Assembly (NCBI GenBank): GCA_944384825.1
Contig: CALWUT010000009.1
Location: 1 to 39,957 of the forward strand
Source of the DNA: an uncultured Clostridia bacterium
GTDB lineage: Bacteria; Bacillota; Clostridia; Oscillospirales; Acutalibacteraceae
Reading direction: 5' to 3'
Length of the DNA: 39,957 nt
Position 1 is the stretch's first letter; every line of letters starts with the position of its first letter. Made by a program: the position numbers and the translations under genes. Below the pieces are notes generated by a model. That model saw only the letters and a list, made by a program, of their open reading frames with translations, was not told the DNA's origin and did no database searches. Positions 8,340-16,279 of the stretch are shown in pieces.

Positions 8340-10697
8340 ATGAAAACCCTAAACGACCTATCTTCAGGAGAAGAAGGTATAGTCAAGAAGTTAGGGAGCC
8401 GGGGAACCCTTCGACGCCGTATGATAGATATGGGTATAACTGCCGGAGCTAAAGTCAAATTTATAAAATCAGCTCCTACGGGAGACCCTATAGAAATAAA
8501 CATTCACGATTATAATCTCAGTATTAGGAGATCCGAAGCGAGAGAAGTTGAGCTTTTTGGAAATGAAAGATCAGTAAAGAAATTTAGCTGTGATTTAAAT
8601 AAAAAGCATAAGGTAACTAAAAAGCATGCTTTTAATTTATCAGTTTCGGGGAAAGTTTCAAGTAAAGAAAATATTTATAAAGTAGCATTGGTAGGTAATC
8701 CTAACAGCGGCAAAACTACTCTTTTCAATCAGCTGACAGGAAGTTATCAATACGTAGGTAATTGGCCTGGAGTAACTGTGGAGCGAAAGGAAGGAAGAAT
8801 CAAAGATGCGAAAGAAACAATCGATCTTATAGATCTTCCAGGGGTTTACTCTTTATCTCCTTACTCACCCGAAGAGGTGGTCACAAGAAATTACATAATG
8901 AATGAAATGCCGGATGTTATAATAAATATTGTGGATTCGACTAATTTAGAAAGAAATCTTTATTTAACTACTCAGCTTTTAGAATTAGATTGTAAAGTAA
9001 TTTTAGCACTTAATATGTCAGACTTACTTGTAAAAAAGGGTAAGAAAATAGACTGCAAAGAACTTGAAAAATTATTCGGAGTTCCAACAGTAACAATTTC
9101 GGCTGGTAAAAATAAAGGTATAGACGATTTACTGGAAGTATTGTCAGTTTGTATTAAAGATAGAGAAAAAGTAAGATATACAAGTACAATATACTCTTGT
9201 GAAGTTGAAAATGCGCTTGACGAAATAGAAAATTGTTTGAATCCCGGAAAGGCCTTTATTTCTAACAGTCGATTTAAAACCATAAAAATATTCGAAAGTG
9301 ATCCTTTAATCCTTAAAGAGTTTAATTTAACTCTTTCCCAAATTGATAAGATAGAATCCTTAAGAGATAAATTAAGTAAAATGTACGGAAAGGAAAAAGA
9401 TACAATCATTCCAGATGAAAGATATATGTACATACATGAAATATACAGAAAAGCAGTAAAAACTTTAAATAATAAAAAAAGAATTTCTTTATCTGATAAA
9501 ATCGATAAGTTATTGACTGGTAAATATACTGCTATTCCTTGCTTTATAGGTATGGTACTTTCAATCTTTTATATTACTTTTGGCCCATTGGGAATAATGT
9601 TGAAAAACATATGTGAAGATTTTATAAATATTCAGACTAAAGGTACTATAAGTAGAATTTTGAATTATGCAGGAGCGTCAGAATGGTCCAAAAATTTGGT
9701 TTTGGACGCAGTTATAGGAGGGGTAGGAGGGGTAATTTCCTTTTTACCGCAAATAATTCTTTTGTTTACGCTTCTGTCACTTTTAGAGGATTGTGGATAT
9801 ATGGCGCGTGCAGCTTTTATAATGGATAAGCCTATGCGGAAAATAGGACTTTCCGGTAAAGCTTTTGTGCCTCTTATAATGGGGTTTGGATGTACTGTTC
9901 CGGCGGTGATGGGAACCAAAATTCTTGAAAATAAAAAAGATAAAAATTTAGCGATATTTTTGATTCCGTTTATGTCATGTAGCGCTAAGACGCCTGTATA
10001 TTTGATGTTTGCGTCCACTTTTTTTCCTAATAATCAAACTTTAGTAATATTTTCTTTGTATATTATAGGAATAATCTGTGCTGTATTTACCGCTTATCTT
10101 TTTAAGGACAGTTTATTTAAAGGTGAAGCTTCTCCGTTTATTATGGAAATGCCGGATTATAAATGGCCTTCACTAAAAAATGTAAGACTAAGCGTTTGGG
10201 ACAAAACTAGAGATTTTGTTGAACGAGCGGGTACGGTAATTCTTGTTGCTACTGTTATAGTTTGGTTTCTCCAGTATTTTGGAACTGATTTCAGACCTGT
10301 TCAAGACAGTTCAGAAAGTATAATTGCAAAGATAGGAAATTTTATAGCTCCAGTATTTGGGCTATGCGGTTTTAATGATTGGAAAGTATGCGTTTCGCTT
10401 TTGACGGGAGTAATGGCAAAGGAATCAATTGTAAGCACGCTTGCGGTACTTTATTCAAGCGCGGGATGGAGTGATATATCCCAAGGGCTGGTAAGTTCAC
10501 TTAGTTTAGCAAGCGCAGTATCGGTTATGATATTTATCCTTTTGTACACACCATGCATTGCGGCACTTTCAACAATATACAGAGAAGTTAATAATAAAAA
10601 ATACGCTGTAATTTCAGTTTTGTATCAATTATTTATAGCATATATTATGTCTGCTCTTGTATATCAGTTTATAATTCTTTTTTCAAAAATTTCGTAA
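8340..10697 (+). CDS. feoB: Ferrous iron transporter: FeoA-FeoB fusion
   Basis: Membrane Fe(II) uptake GTPase. Residues 1-72 are a complete FeoA (SH3-like) domain (LSSGEEGIVKKLGS through EAREVEL), then a lysine-rich linker to about residue 112. The FeoB G domain has G1 GNPNSGKTT (119-127), G2 near GNWPGVTVERK, G3 DLPGVYS (165-171) and G4 NMSD (225-228). The membrane part begins near residue 390 and carries two Gate repeats with GFGCTVPA and the later KESIVSTLAVLY and YTPCIAAL blocks; the cysteines of those blocks are those implicated in iron passage. FeoA and FeoB are usually separate; the N-terminal fusion occurs in some Clostridia and others. First gene of a three-gene operon with its own operator-like promoter. 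Confidence 0.95.
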   Translation: MKTLNDLSSGEEGIVKKLGSRGTLRRRMIDMGITAGAKVKFIKSAPTGDPIEINIHDYNLSIRRSEAREVELFGNERSVKKFSCDLNKKHKVTKKHAFNLSVSGKVSSKENIYKVALVGNPNSGKTTLFNQLTGSYQYVGNWPGVTVERKEGRIKDAKETIDLIDLPGVYSLSPYSPEEVVTRNYIMNEMPDVIINIVDSTNLERNLYLTTQLLELDCKVILALNMSDLLVKKGKKIDCKELEKLFGVPTVTISAGKNKGIDDLLEVLSVCIKDREKVRYTSTIYSCEVENALDEIENCLNPGKAFISNSRFKTIKIFESDPLILKEFNLTLSQIDKIESLRDKLSKMYGKEKDTIIPDERYMYIHEIYRKAVKTLNNKKRISLSDKIDKLLTGKYTAIPCFIGMVLSIFYITFGPLGIMLKNICEDFINIQTKGTISRILNYAGASEWSKNLVLDAVIGGVGGVISFLPQIILLFTLLSLLEDCGYMARAAFIMDKPMRKIGLSGKAFVPLIMGFGCTVPAVMGTKILENKKDKNLAIFLIPFMSCSAKTPVYLMFASTFFPNNQTLVIFSLYIIGIICAVFTAYLFKDSLFKGEASPFIMEMPDYKWPSLKNVRLSVWDKTRDFVERAGTVILVATVIVWFLQYFGTDFRPVQDSSESIIAKIGNFIAPVFGLCGFNDWKVCVSLLTGVMAKESIVSTLAVLYSSAGWSDISQGLVSSLSLASAVSVMIFILLYTPCIAALSTIYREVNNKKYAVISVLYQLFIAYIMSALVYQFIILFSKIS

Positions 10698-10720
10698 TAG
10701 TTAGGAGGTTGAAAGTAGAA

Positions 10721-10879
10721 ATGAATTTAATAGATATTTTAATTTTGACAGCAGTTTTAATCATAATTTCAGCAATAATAATTTCTAAGTTTAAAAATAA
10801 AGATTCACGTAAGCAACTCTCAAAATGTTCCGGATGCTCTTTTGCAAGAACATGTAATAAAAGAAACAGAGAAAAGTGA
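10721..10879 (+). CDS. FeoB-associated Cys-rich membrane protein, 52 aa
   Basis: ATG 10721 follows a strong TTAGGAGG SD 24 bases after feoB. The frame has 52 codons: one membrane helix (about residues 4-22, L/I/A-rich), a short basic linker, then CSGCSFARTCNK, the CxGCx5C signature of the FeoB-associated Cys-rich membrane protein family (PF12669). Proteins of this family sit directly after feoB in many Firmicutes and are thought to assist iron transport, perhaps by handling Fe at the cytoplasmic face. Exact activity is unknown. The regulator gene starts 13 bases after its stop, so translation is probably coupled. Confidence 0.85.
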   Translation: MNLIDILILTAVLIIISAIIISKFKNKDSRKQLSKCSGCSFARTCNKRNREK

Positions 10880-10892
10880 GAGTGCTGATAAA

Positions 10893-11279
10893 ATGAATAA
10901 CTACCTTACTCATTCGCTCGAAAACTATTTGGAGATAATATATGTAATGAAAAATAGTGAGGACAGCGTAAGAGTTACTGATCTTGCTAATAGATTATCA
11001 TTTTCAAAAGCGAGTGTAAATAAAGCTATAAATACCTTGAAACAAAAAGGCATGGTAATTCAAGAAAAGTACGGAAAAATAATCCTGACTGAAGATGGTC
11101 TGGAAATTGCCAAATCTATTTATGAGAAGCATGAACTCTTGAGTCGTTTTTTTACAGAAATTTTAGGAGTGAATCCTTGCATCGCTTACGTTGACGCCTG
11201 CAAAGCAGAACACATTTTAAGCTTAGAAACCTTGAATGGTATAAAAAAATTTTTAAGTAAGATAGACAAGCAGTTTTAG
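10893..11279 (+). CDS. Metal-dependent transcriptional regulator, DtxR/MntR family
   Basis: From ATG 10893 the protein opens with LTHSLENYLEIIYVMK, the usual DtxR/MntR first helix. A winged helix-turn-helix follows (VRVTDLANRLSFSKASVNKAINTLKQKGMV...YGKIILTEDG), then a helical dimerization and metal-binding domain (HELLSRFFTEILGV...DACKAEHILS). About 128 aa is the short form without the SH3 domain. H, C/E and E residues in HELL, DACKAEH match the metal-ligand positions of MntR/IdeR. A longer frame from TTG 10842 lacks an SD and overlaps the previous gene. Encoded in the feo operon, so it probably senses Fe(II) (or Mn) and represses its own operon through the dyad at 8219. Confidence 0.9.
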   Translation: MNNYLTHSLENYLEIIYVMKNSEDSVRVTDLANRLSFSKASVNKAINTLKQKGMVIQEKYGKIILTEDGLEIAKSIYEKHELLSRFFTEILGVNPCIAYVDACKAEHILSLETLNGIKKFLSKIDKQF

Positions 11280-11315
11280 AAAAATTAATCAAAAAAATTT
11301 ATTGGAGGAAAAAAT

Positions 11316-12086
11316 TTGAATAAAAAAAAGTTTAAAGAAGAAAATTTAAAAAATGATTATATAATAGGACGTAATGCTATTTTAGAAGCATTGAAAAGCA
11401 AAAGAATTATAGACTCTGTTATGATTTCTTCTAAGGATAATTTTGGATCTTTAAAAGCTATTTTATCAATAGCTGCTGAAAGAAATATTACTGTAAAAGA
11501 AGTAAATAAAGGAGCTTTAGATGCTATTGCTGATGGCGGTGTTCATCAAGGAGTAATTGCAGTTGTGGGGACAAAAGAATATTCCAGTATAGAGGATATA
11601 CTGGATTTAGCTAAAAGCAAAGGCGAGCAGCCATTTATTATAATAGCAGAAGGTATAGAAGACCCACATAATCTCGGAGCAATTATACGTACAGCTGAAT
11701 GTGTAGGAGCGCATGGAATTATAATTCCCAAACGGCGTGCAGTAGGTCTTACAATGTCAGTTGGAAAGTCTTCTGCAGGAGCTTTAGAGCATATTTTAGT
11801 TTCTAAAGTTAATAATATTTCTGCTTCAATAGATATGCTAAAGAAAATGGGACTTTGGATTTATGGAGCAGATATGTCTGGAGAAATGTGGACATCTCAA
11901 GATTTAACTGGTTCGACAGCAATAGTGATAGGTTCAGAAGGGAAAGGAATAAGCAGTAATGTCAAGAAAAAATGCGACTTTATACTGTCAATTCCGATGA
12001 AAGGAAGAATAAACTCTCTTAATGCATCAGTAGCCGCAGGGATAATGATGTACGAAGTTTGCAGACAAAGAATGCAAAAAGTTTAA
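11316..12086 (+). CDS. rlmB: 23S rRNA 2'-O-methyltransferase RlmB/TrmH family
   Basis: SpoU (TrmH) family methyltransferase, most like RlmB, which methylates G2251 of 23S rRNA with SAM. The N-terminal L30e-like RNA-binding domain starts at YIIGRNAILEALKS. The SPOUT knot motifs are motif 1 EGIEDPHNLGAIIRTAECVG, motif 2 IVIGSEGKGIS, and motif 3 IPMKGRINSLNASVAAGI. Length 256 aa is normal. The start is a TTG at 11316 with a strong TTGGAGG SD 7 bases upstream. It ends head to head with spoVAC: the two stop codons share the same TTAA. Confidence 0.92.
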   Translation: MNKKKFKEENLKNDYIIGRNAILEALKSKRIIDSVMISSKDNFGSLKAILSIAAERNITVKEVNKGALDAIADGGVHQGVIAVVGTKEYSSIEDILDLAKSKGEQPFIIIAEGIEDPHNLGAIIRTAECVGAHGIIIPKRRAVGLTMSVGKSSAGALEHILVSKVNNISASIDMLKKMGLWIYGADMSGEMWTSQDLTGSTAIVIGSEGKGISSNVKKKCDFILSIPMKGRINSLNASVAAGIMMYEVCRQRMQKV

Positions 12087-12541
12087 TAAAGACCGAATAT
12101 CCACACTATTACACCATAAACCATTGAAGCTATTGTACCGAATACTATTACTGGCCCTGCCATTATAAACATTTTTGCTCCTATTCCAAAAACGTGACCT
12201 TCACTTTTAAACTCTATTGCCGGAGCTGTTATTGAATTTGAGAATCCTGTTATGGGGACTATAGTTCCTGCTCCTGCATGTTTAGCAATACTTCCATACC
12301 AATTTAATGCGGTAAGAATTGAACTTAAAGCTATTAAAGTTATAGAAACCCAAGTGCTGGCAGTTTTCTTATCAAAGTTGAAATACGACATATAAAACTG
12401 GTTTAAAGCTTGACCGATAACACATATTAACCCTCCCACTAGGAAAGCAAAGAATAAGTCTTTCCATATTGGACTTGCAGGAGAACTTTTACCTGTCATT
12501 TCAGTATACTGAGTCTTAGATACTTTCATTTTTAATGTCAC
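12083..12541 (-). CDS. spoVAC: Stage V sporulation protein AC (SpoVAC)
   Basis: Part of the SpoVA channel, which moves dipicolinic acid into the forespore and out at germination. SpoVAC of Bacillus is itself a mechanosensitive channel. The 150-residue protein has a short charged N-terminus, then DLFFAFLVGGLICVIGQ, a second and third helix, the conserved GAGTIVPITGFSNSITAPAIEFKSEGHVFGIGAKMF block, and a last helix. That block is diagnostic. It stands alone here: spoVAD and spoVAE, which normally follow it in one operon, are absent. Start is ambiguous between GTG 12541 and ATG 12529; an AAGG lies just upstream of both. Confidence 0.93.
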   Translation of the reverse strand: MTLKMKVSKTQYTEMTGKSSPASPIWKDLFFAFLVGGLICVIGQALNQFYMSYFNFDKKTASTWVSITLIALSSILTALNWYGSIAKHAGAGTIVPITGFSNSITAPAIEFKSEGHVFGIGAKMFIMAGPVIVFGTIASMVYGVIVWIFGLY

Positions 12542-12623
12542 ATCCTTTTTTGTGTATTGTTTCCGTTATGGATTGTTCATATACATAAAACAAAAACTTT
12601 TTCAGTCAAGGAGAAAATATAAT

Positions 12624-13961
12624 TTGAAAAAACATTTTTATAATGCGTTGATTGAATATAAAAACTTAGATCGTTCTTCATTTCATACTCCGGGACATAA
12701 AGGAAAATTTCTTTCTGAATTTGACCTTTTTTCACTTGATTTTACAGAACTTCCGTTTACTGATAGTCTTTATGAAGCTTCGGGAGTAATTAAAAAATCG
12801 GAAGAATCAGTAAGTAAACTTTATGGAAGTGAAGCTTCTTTTATTTCATCAGGAGGAAATACTCTTTGTATTCAGGCGATGATAAGACTTACGGCAAAAT
12901 CAGGAGATAAAATTTTATGCGATAGAGTTGTTCATAGGTCAGTGGTTTCGGCAATGGCGCTTTTAGGAATTGAACCTATATGGCTAAAAAGGACTATATG
13001 TGAAGACGCTGGCTTAGCGGGAGAAATCGATTTAGAAGATTTAAAATTGAAACTGAGTCAACACTTTGATATAAAAGCAGTTTATTTAACCAGTCCAAGT
13101 TACCATGGGGTTTTGCAGGATGTAGATCAGATTTCACTTATATGTAAAAATTATGGTATTCCTGTAATAGTAGACAATGCTCATGGTTCACATCTTAAAT
13201 TTTTGGGACTTCATCCATTGGACTTGGGAGCTTCAATGACCGCTGATTCTGCACACAAAACTTTACCCGTTCTTACTGGCGGAGCTTGGCTGCACGTGAA
13301 AGACGCTAAATTTAAGGAGCATGCAAAAGCAGCTATGTCACTTTTTGGATCAACAAGTCCTTCGTATCCTGTTATGGCTTCGCTGGACATTTGTCGTCAA
13401 TGGCTTGAAGAAAATGGAGAAAGGGAATTTTTACTTCTTAAAGAGCAGGTAACGCTGGTAAAGGAAATTGCTAGTGCCAGAGGAATATTTATACCGTCAG
13501 AATTATTACTTTCTGATCCTACAAGAATAGTACTGGGAGTTCATAAAATAGGTTATACAGGATTTGAGTTTAGAGAAAAGCTTTACGAATTTAAAATTGA
13601 ACCGGAGTTTTGCGATGATAGTTATGTAGTTTTAATTCCTTCTCCGTTTAATGACGATAAAGACTGGTTAAGATTGATAACTGCTTTGCAAAGCATAGAA
13701 ACGAGAAAAGGTAAAATTAAATCTGAAAATTTTGAAAAGAGCATGAGTTTACCTAAAATCCGAGCTTCTCTTTTTTCGGCACTTATTGCTGACTCTAAGA
13801 AGGTAAATACTAAAGATTCTTTAGGGGAGACTGCAAGTGAAATTATTTGTCCGTGTCCTCCGGGAGTGCCGGTAGTCATGCCGGGAGAAGAGATAGGGAC
13901 TTATGAAAAAGAACGCCTTATAAATTATGGAATCGAAGAGATAAATGTGATAAAATATTGA
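12624..13961 (+). CDS. Orn/Lys/Arg decarboxylase family PLP enzyme (YaaO-like)
   Basis: A fold-type I PLP enzyme of the Orn/Lys/Arg decarboxylase family, short form. Signatures: FHTPGHKG near the N-terminus, FISSGGNTLCIQAM, the cofactor-contact DNAHGSH, and TADSAHKTLPVLTGGAW with the Schiff-base lysine. The C-terminal domain ends with CPCPPGVPVVMPGE, the usual substrate-side block. The longest frame opens at 12552, but its first 24 residues look like translated leader. TTG 12624 has an AAGGAG SD 10 bases ahead and gives a family-normal start (445 aa). The true substrate of YaaO-type proteins is uncertain. It heads a yaaO-darA-holB-ricT cluster similar to Bacillus. Confidence 0.88.
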   Translation: MKKHFYNALIEYKNLDRSSFHTPGHKGKFLSEFDLFSLDFTELPFTDSLYEASGVIKKSEESVSKLYGSEASFISSGGNTLCIQAMIRLTAKSGDKILCDRVVHRSVVSAMALLGIEPIWLKRTICEDAGLAGEIDLEDLKLKLSQHFDIKAVYLTSPSYHGVLQDVDQISLICKNYGIPVIVDNAHGSHLKFLGLHPLDLGASMTADSAHKTLPVLTGGAWLHVKDAKFKEHAKAAMSLFGSTSPSYPVMASLDICRQWLEENGEREFLLLKEQVTLVKEIASARGIFIPSELLLSDPTRIVLGVHKIGYTGFEFREKLYEFKIEPEFCDDSYVVLIPSPFNDDKDWLRLITALQSIETRKGKIKSENFEKSMSLPKIRASLFSALIADSKKVNTKDSLGETASEIICPCPPGVPVVMPGEEIGTYEKERLINYGIEEINVIKY

Positions 13962-14016
13962 TTGAAATTCAAGGAATGATTCATCAGATATAAGTTTGAG
14001 TTCATGGAGGAAATTT

Positions 14017-14340
14017 ATGAAATTGGTTATGGCGATTATGAGTAAGAGCGATGCATCCATTGTTATGGACGCACTTACTGAGGAAGGTTTTCAGGTTACT
14101 AAGATGGCATCAACAGGAGGATTTTTAAAATCGGGAAATACTACTCTTATTATAGGAGTAGAAAATAATAAAACAAATAAAGTAATAGATATAATTTCAA
14201 GGTACAGCAGTAAAAGAAAACAACTAGTTACTGATACTACTCCGGTATATTTAAGTTCATTTACAAATACTCCTTTTGAAATTACTACCGGAGGAGCAAT
14301 TATATTTGTACTTGATGTTGATAGATTTGAAAAGGTATAG
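14017..14340 (+). CDS. darA: Cyclic-di-AMP receptor DarA (YaaQ, PII-like)
   Basis: A PII-like signalling protein that binds cyclic di-AMP as a trimer. The 107 residues start KLVMAIMSKSDAS, then the loop after the first helix (FQVTKMASTGGFLKSGNTTLIIGVE) and TPFEITTGGAIIFVLDV at the C-terminus, which contains the nucleotide-contacting glycines and TTGGA loop. ATG 14017 follows a GGAGG SD; the upstream ATG at 13996 lacks one. The gene lies 55 bases after the decarboxylase stop and is followed two bases later by holB, so it is operonic. Confidence 0.93.
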   Translation: MKLVMAIMSKSDASIVMDALTEEGFQVTKMASTGGFLKSGNTTLIIGVENNKTNKVIDIISRYSSKRKQLVTDTTPVYLSSFTNTPFEITTGGAIIFVLDVDRFEKV

Positions 14341-14342
14341 GT

Positions 14343-15140
14343 ATGAAAATGTCTGTTTCGAGGGAAGAACAAATTTTGTATAATTTCCAGAATTTAGCTA
14401 CAAAAAACAAATTGCCTCATGCCTTAATTATAGAGTGCTTGAATCAAGAAAAAGCTTTAAATGAAGCTATAAAGACAGTAAAAATTTCACTATGTCATTC
14501 AAACGAAAACATACCCTGCGGAATTTGCACTTCATGCGTCAAAATTGATAGTGGAAGTCATCCGGATGTTAAAATTATCTACCCTGAAGGGAGCTCCATC
14601 AAGGTGGAGGAAATAAGATATATACGTCAGGATGCATATATAGTTTCCAATGAAGGCAGGTATAAATTTTACATTATAAAATTTTCTGATTATTTAACTC
14701 TCCAAGCTCAAAATGCTTTCATAAAGATACTGGAGGAACCTCCTGAGAATGTAATATTTATTCTTTTATGTGAATCATCAGTTAGCCTTCTGGGTACGAT
14801 ACTTTCAAGGTGTGAAATTTTCAGAATTTCCGGTGATTTTAAGAAAGAATTAAATAACGAATGTTTCAAATTAGCTAAAAAACTTATGCACGCTAGTATT
14901 AAAGAGGATAAATTGGAAATTTTCAAATATATTTCTTGTATTCCTGGTGATAGGATGTATTTAAAAAGTTTAATAGAATCAATTTTAGAAAATTTTATAA
15001 TTGCTTTTAAATATGAAAGCTTAAGTTTGAATCTTGAAAAGACAATTGAAAAGATCGATAAACTTACATATATATCGAAACTTATTAAGAAGAATGTAAA
15101 TTTAAATTTAATTATAAGTTATTTAAGTATGGTTTTATAA
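14343..15140 (+). CDS. holB: DNA polymerase III subunit delta'
   Basis: Clamp-loader delta' subunit, 265 aa. It shows the AAA+ framework without a working Walker A: the P-loop site reads LPHALIIEC. The zinc module is CGICTSCVKIDSGSHPD. Downstream are the conserved I-RYIRQDAY, the sensor region SDYLTLQAQNAFIKILEEPPENVIFILL and the SRC arginine-finger motif (TILSRCEIFR). The C-terminal collar domain is poorly conserved. ATG 14343 starts two bases after the darA stop, and the stop overlaps the next frame, so it is translated in an operon. Confidence 0.9.
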   Translation: MKMSVSREEQILYNFQNLATKNKLPHALIIECLNQEKALNEAIKTVKISLCHSNENIPCGICTSCVKIDSGSHPDVKIIYPEGSSIKVEEIRYIRQDAYIVSNEGRYKFYIIKFSDYLTLQAQNAFIKILEEPPENVIFILLCESSVSLLGTILSRCEIFRISGDFKKELNNECFKLAKKLMHASIKEDKLEIFKYISCIPGDRMYLKSLIESILENFIIAFKYESLSLNLEKTIEKIDKLTYISKLIKKNVNLNLIISYLSMVL

Positions 15141-15160
15141 TGGTTAAAGGAGAAAAATTC

Positions 15161-15991
15161 ATGAGTAAAATTTTGGGAGTAAGGTTTAGAGAGGTAGGTA
15201 AAATTCATTACTTTAATTATCCTGATGAAGACATTAAAAGAGGGGATATAGTTATTGCCGAAACTATACGAGGAGAAGAATTGGGAAAAGTAATGATTTC
15301 AAAAGACGCTTTAGGGCTCAGTGAAGAGTCTGAACCTGTTGAAAAAATACTGCGTAAAGCGACTGATGTCGATTTGGAATCTGTGCGTTTAAAAGAATTT
15401 GAAGAAAAAGAAGCGGAAAGAGTTTTCAAAAAGAAAATTGATGAACATAAATTAAAGATGAAACTCGTTGATGTAGAGTACATATTTGATAGGCGTAAAT
15501 TAATCTTTTATTTTACTTCAGATACTAGGATAGATTTCAGAAATTTAGTCCGTGATTTAGCAGGAATTTTTAAAGTAAGAATTGAGTTAAGGCAAGTTGG
15601 AATGCGTGACGAAGCTAAAATTTTAGGAGGAATGGGAATATGCGGTCAATCACTTTGTTGCGCAAAATTTTTAAATAATTTTCATACTGTTACTGTAAAA
15701 ATGGCTAAAGATCAGGGAGTTTCGTTAAATCCTACGAAGCTTTCGGGAGCATGCGGAAGACTGAAATGCTGTTTGCAATACGAAGAAGAAGCTTACCTTG
15801 AAATGCTTGAAGATATGCCTAAACTTGATGAAACAGTGTGTACCCCTGAAGGGATAGGGACTGTTATAGGTTATAATCCTATTCAATCTACAGTAAAAGT
15901 GAAACTTAAGAAATATGAAGATGATATAAATTTTAAAATCTTTAAGGTGAGTGAGATTAAACAATTTATTTTAAGTACCGAAGAAAGTTAA
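15161..15991 (+). CDS. ricT: RicT (YaaT), PSP1 domain protein
   Basis: A member of the Ric complex (RicT-RicA-RicF = YaaT-YmcA-YlbF), which in Bacillus binds two [4Fe-4S] clusters, promotes mRNA maturation by RNase Y and is needed for sporulation and biofilms. The PSP1 C-terminal domain covers about residues 55-145. The cysteine blocks CGQSLCCAKFL and ACGRLKCCLQYE are the cluster-binding positions. A short beta domain (VCTPEGIGTVIG...) ends the protein. Start at ATG 15161 with AAAGGAG SD, although an earlier ATG at 15140 is in frame. YmcA and YlbF partners are not in this window. Confidence 0.93.
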   Translation: MSKILGVRFREVGKIHYFNYPDEDIKRGDIVIAETIRGEELGKVMISKDALGLSEESEPVEKILRKATDVDLESVRLKEFEEKEAERVFKKKIDEHKLKMKLVDVEYIFDRRKLIFYFTSDTRIDFRNLVRDLAGIFKVRIELRQVGMRDEAKILGGMGICGQSLCCAKFLNNFHTVTVKMAKDQGVSLNPTKLSGACGRLKCCLQYEEEAYLEMLEDMPKLDETVCTPEGIGTVIGYNPIQSTVKVKLKKYEDDINFKIFKVSEIKQFILSTEES

Positions 15992-16129
15992 AGTAAAATT
16001 CTAGTCTTAAAAGAAATTACTTTTAAATTAGCAATTAACTATTAATTATTTTAATGAATTTATATTAAAAATGGATAAACTTTTTGTTTAAATAGAAAAT
16101 TATGAATATTATGATGTGTTTTTAAACAG

Positions 16130-16158
16130 TTGATTTTTATGAAAAAATGAGTTATAAT
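16130..16158 (+). promoter_or_regulatory. Sigma-A promoter ahead of the pcrA-like gene
   Basis: TTGATT (16130-16135), 17-base spacer, TATAAT (16153-16158). The leader would be about 115 bases. The rest of the 288-base gap 15992-16279 is AT-rich without visible structure. Confidence 0.6.
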
Positions 16159-16279
16159 TATAAAATAAGAAATAAAATATTTTGAAGAGTTGTCAATTTA
16201 AATATTTACTTTGTAAGCATTGTTATGCAGAAATGCGTAGTAATTTTTTTGACTCTCTTGGTATGGTGGTGCTGGAACA

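Noticed and set aside
10842-10892. Longer start for the DtxR-type regulator at TTG 10842
   Set aside because: No SD, overlaps the FeoB-associated gene, and the family starts at the MNNYLTHSLENYLE segment.
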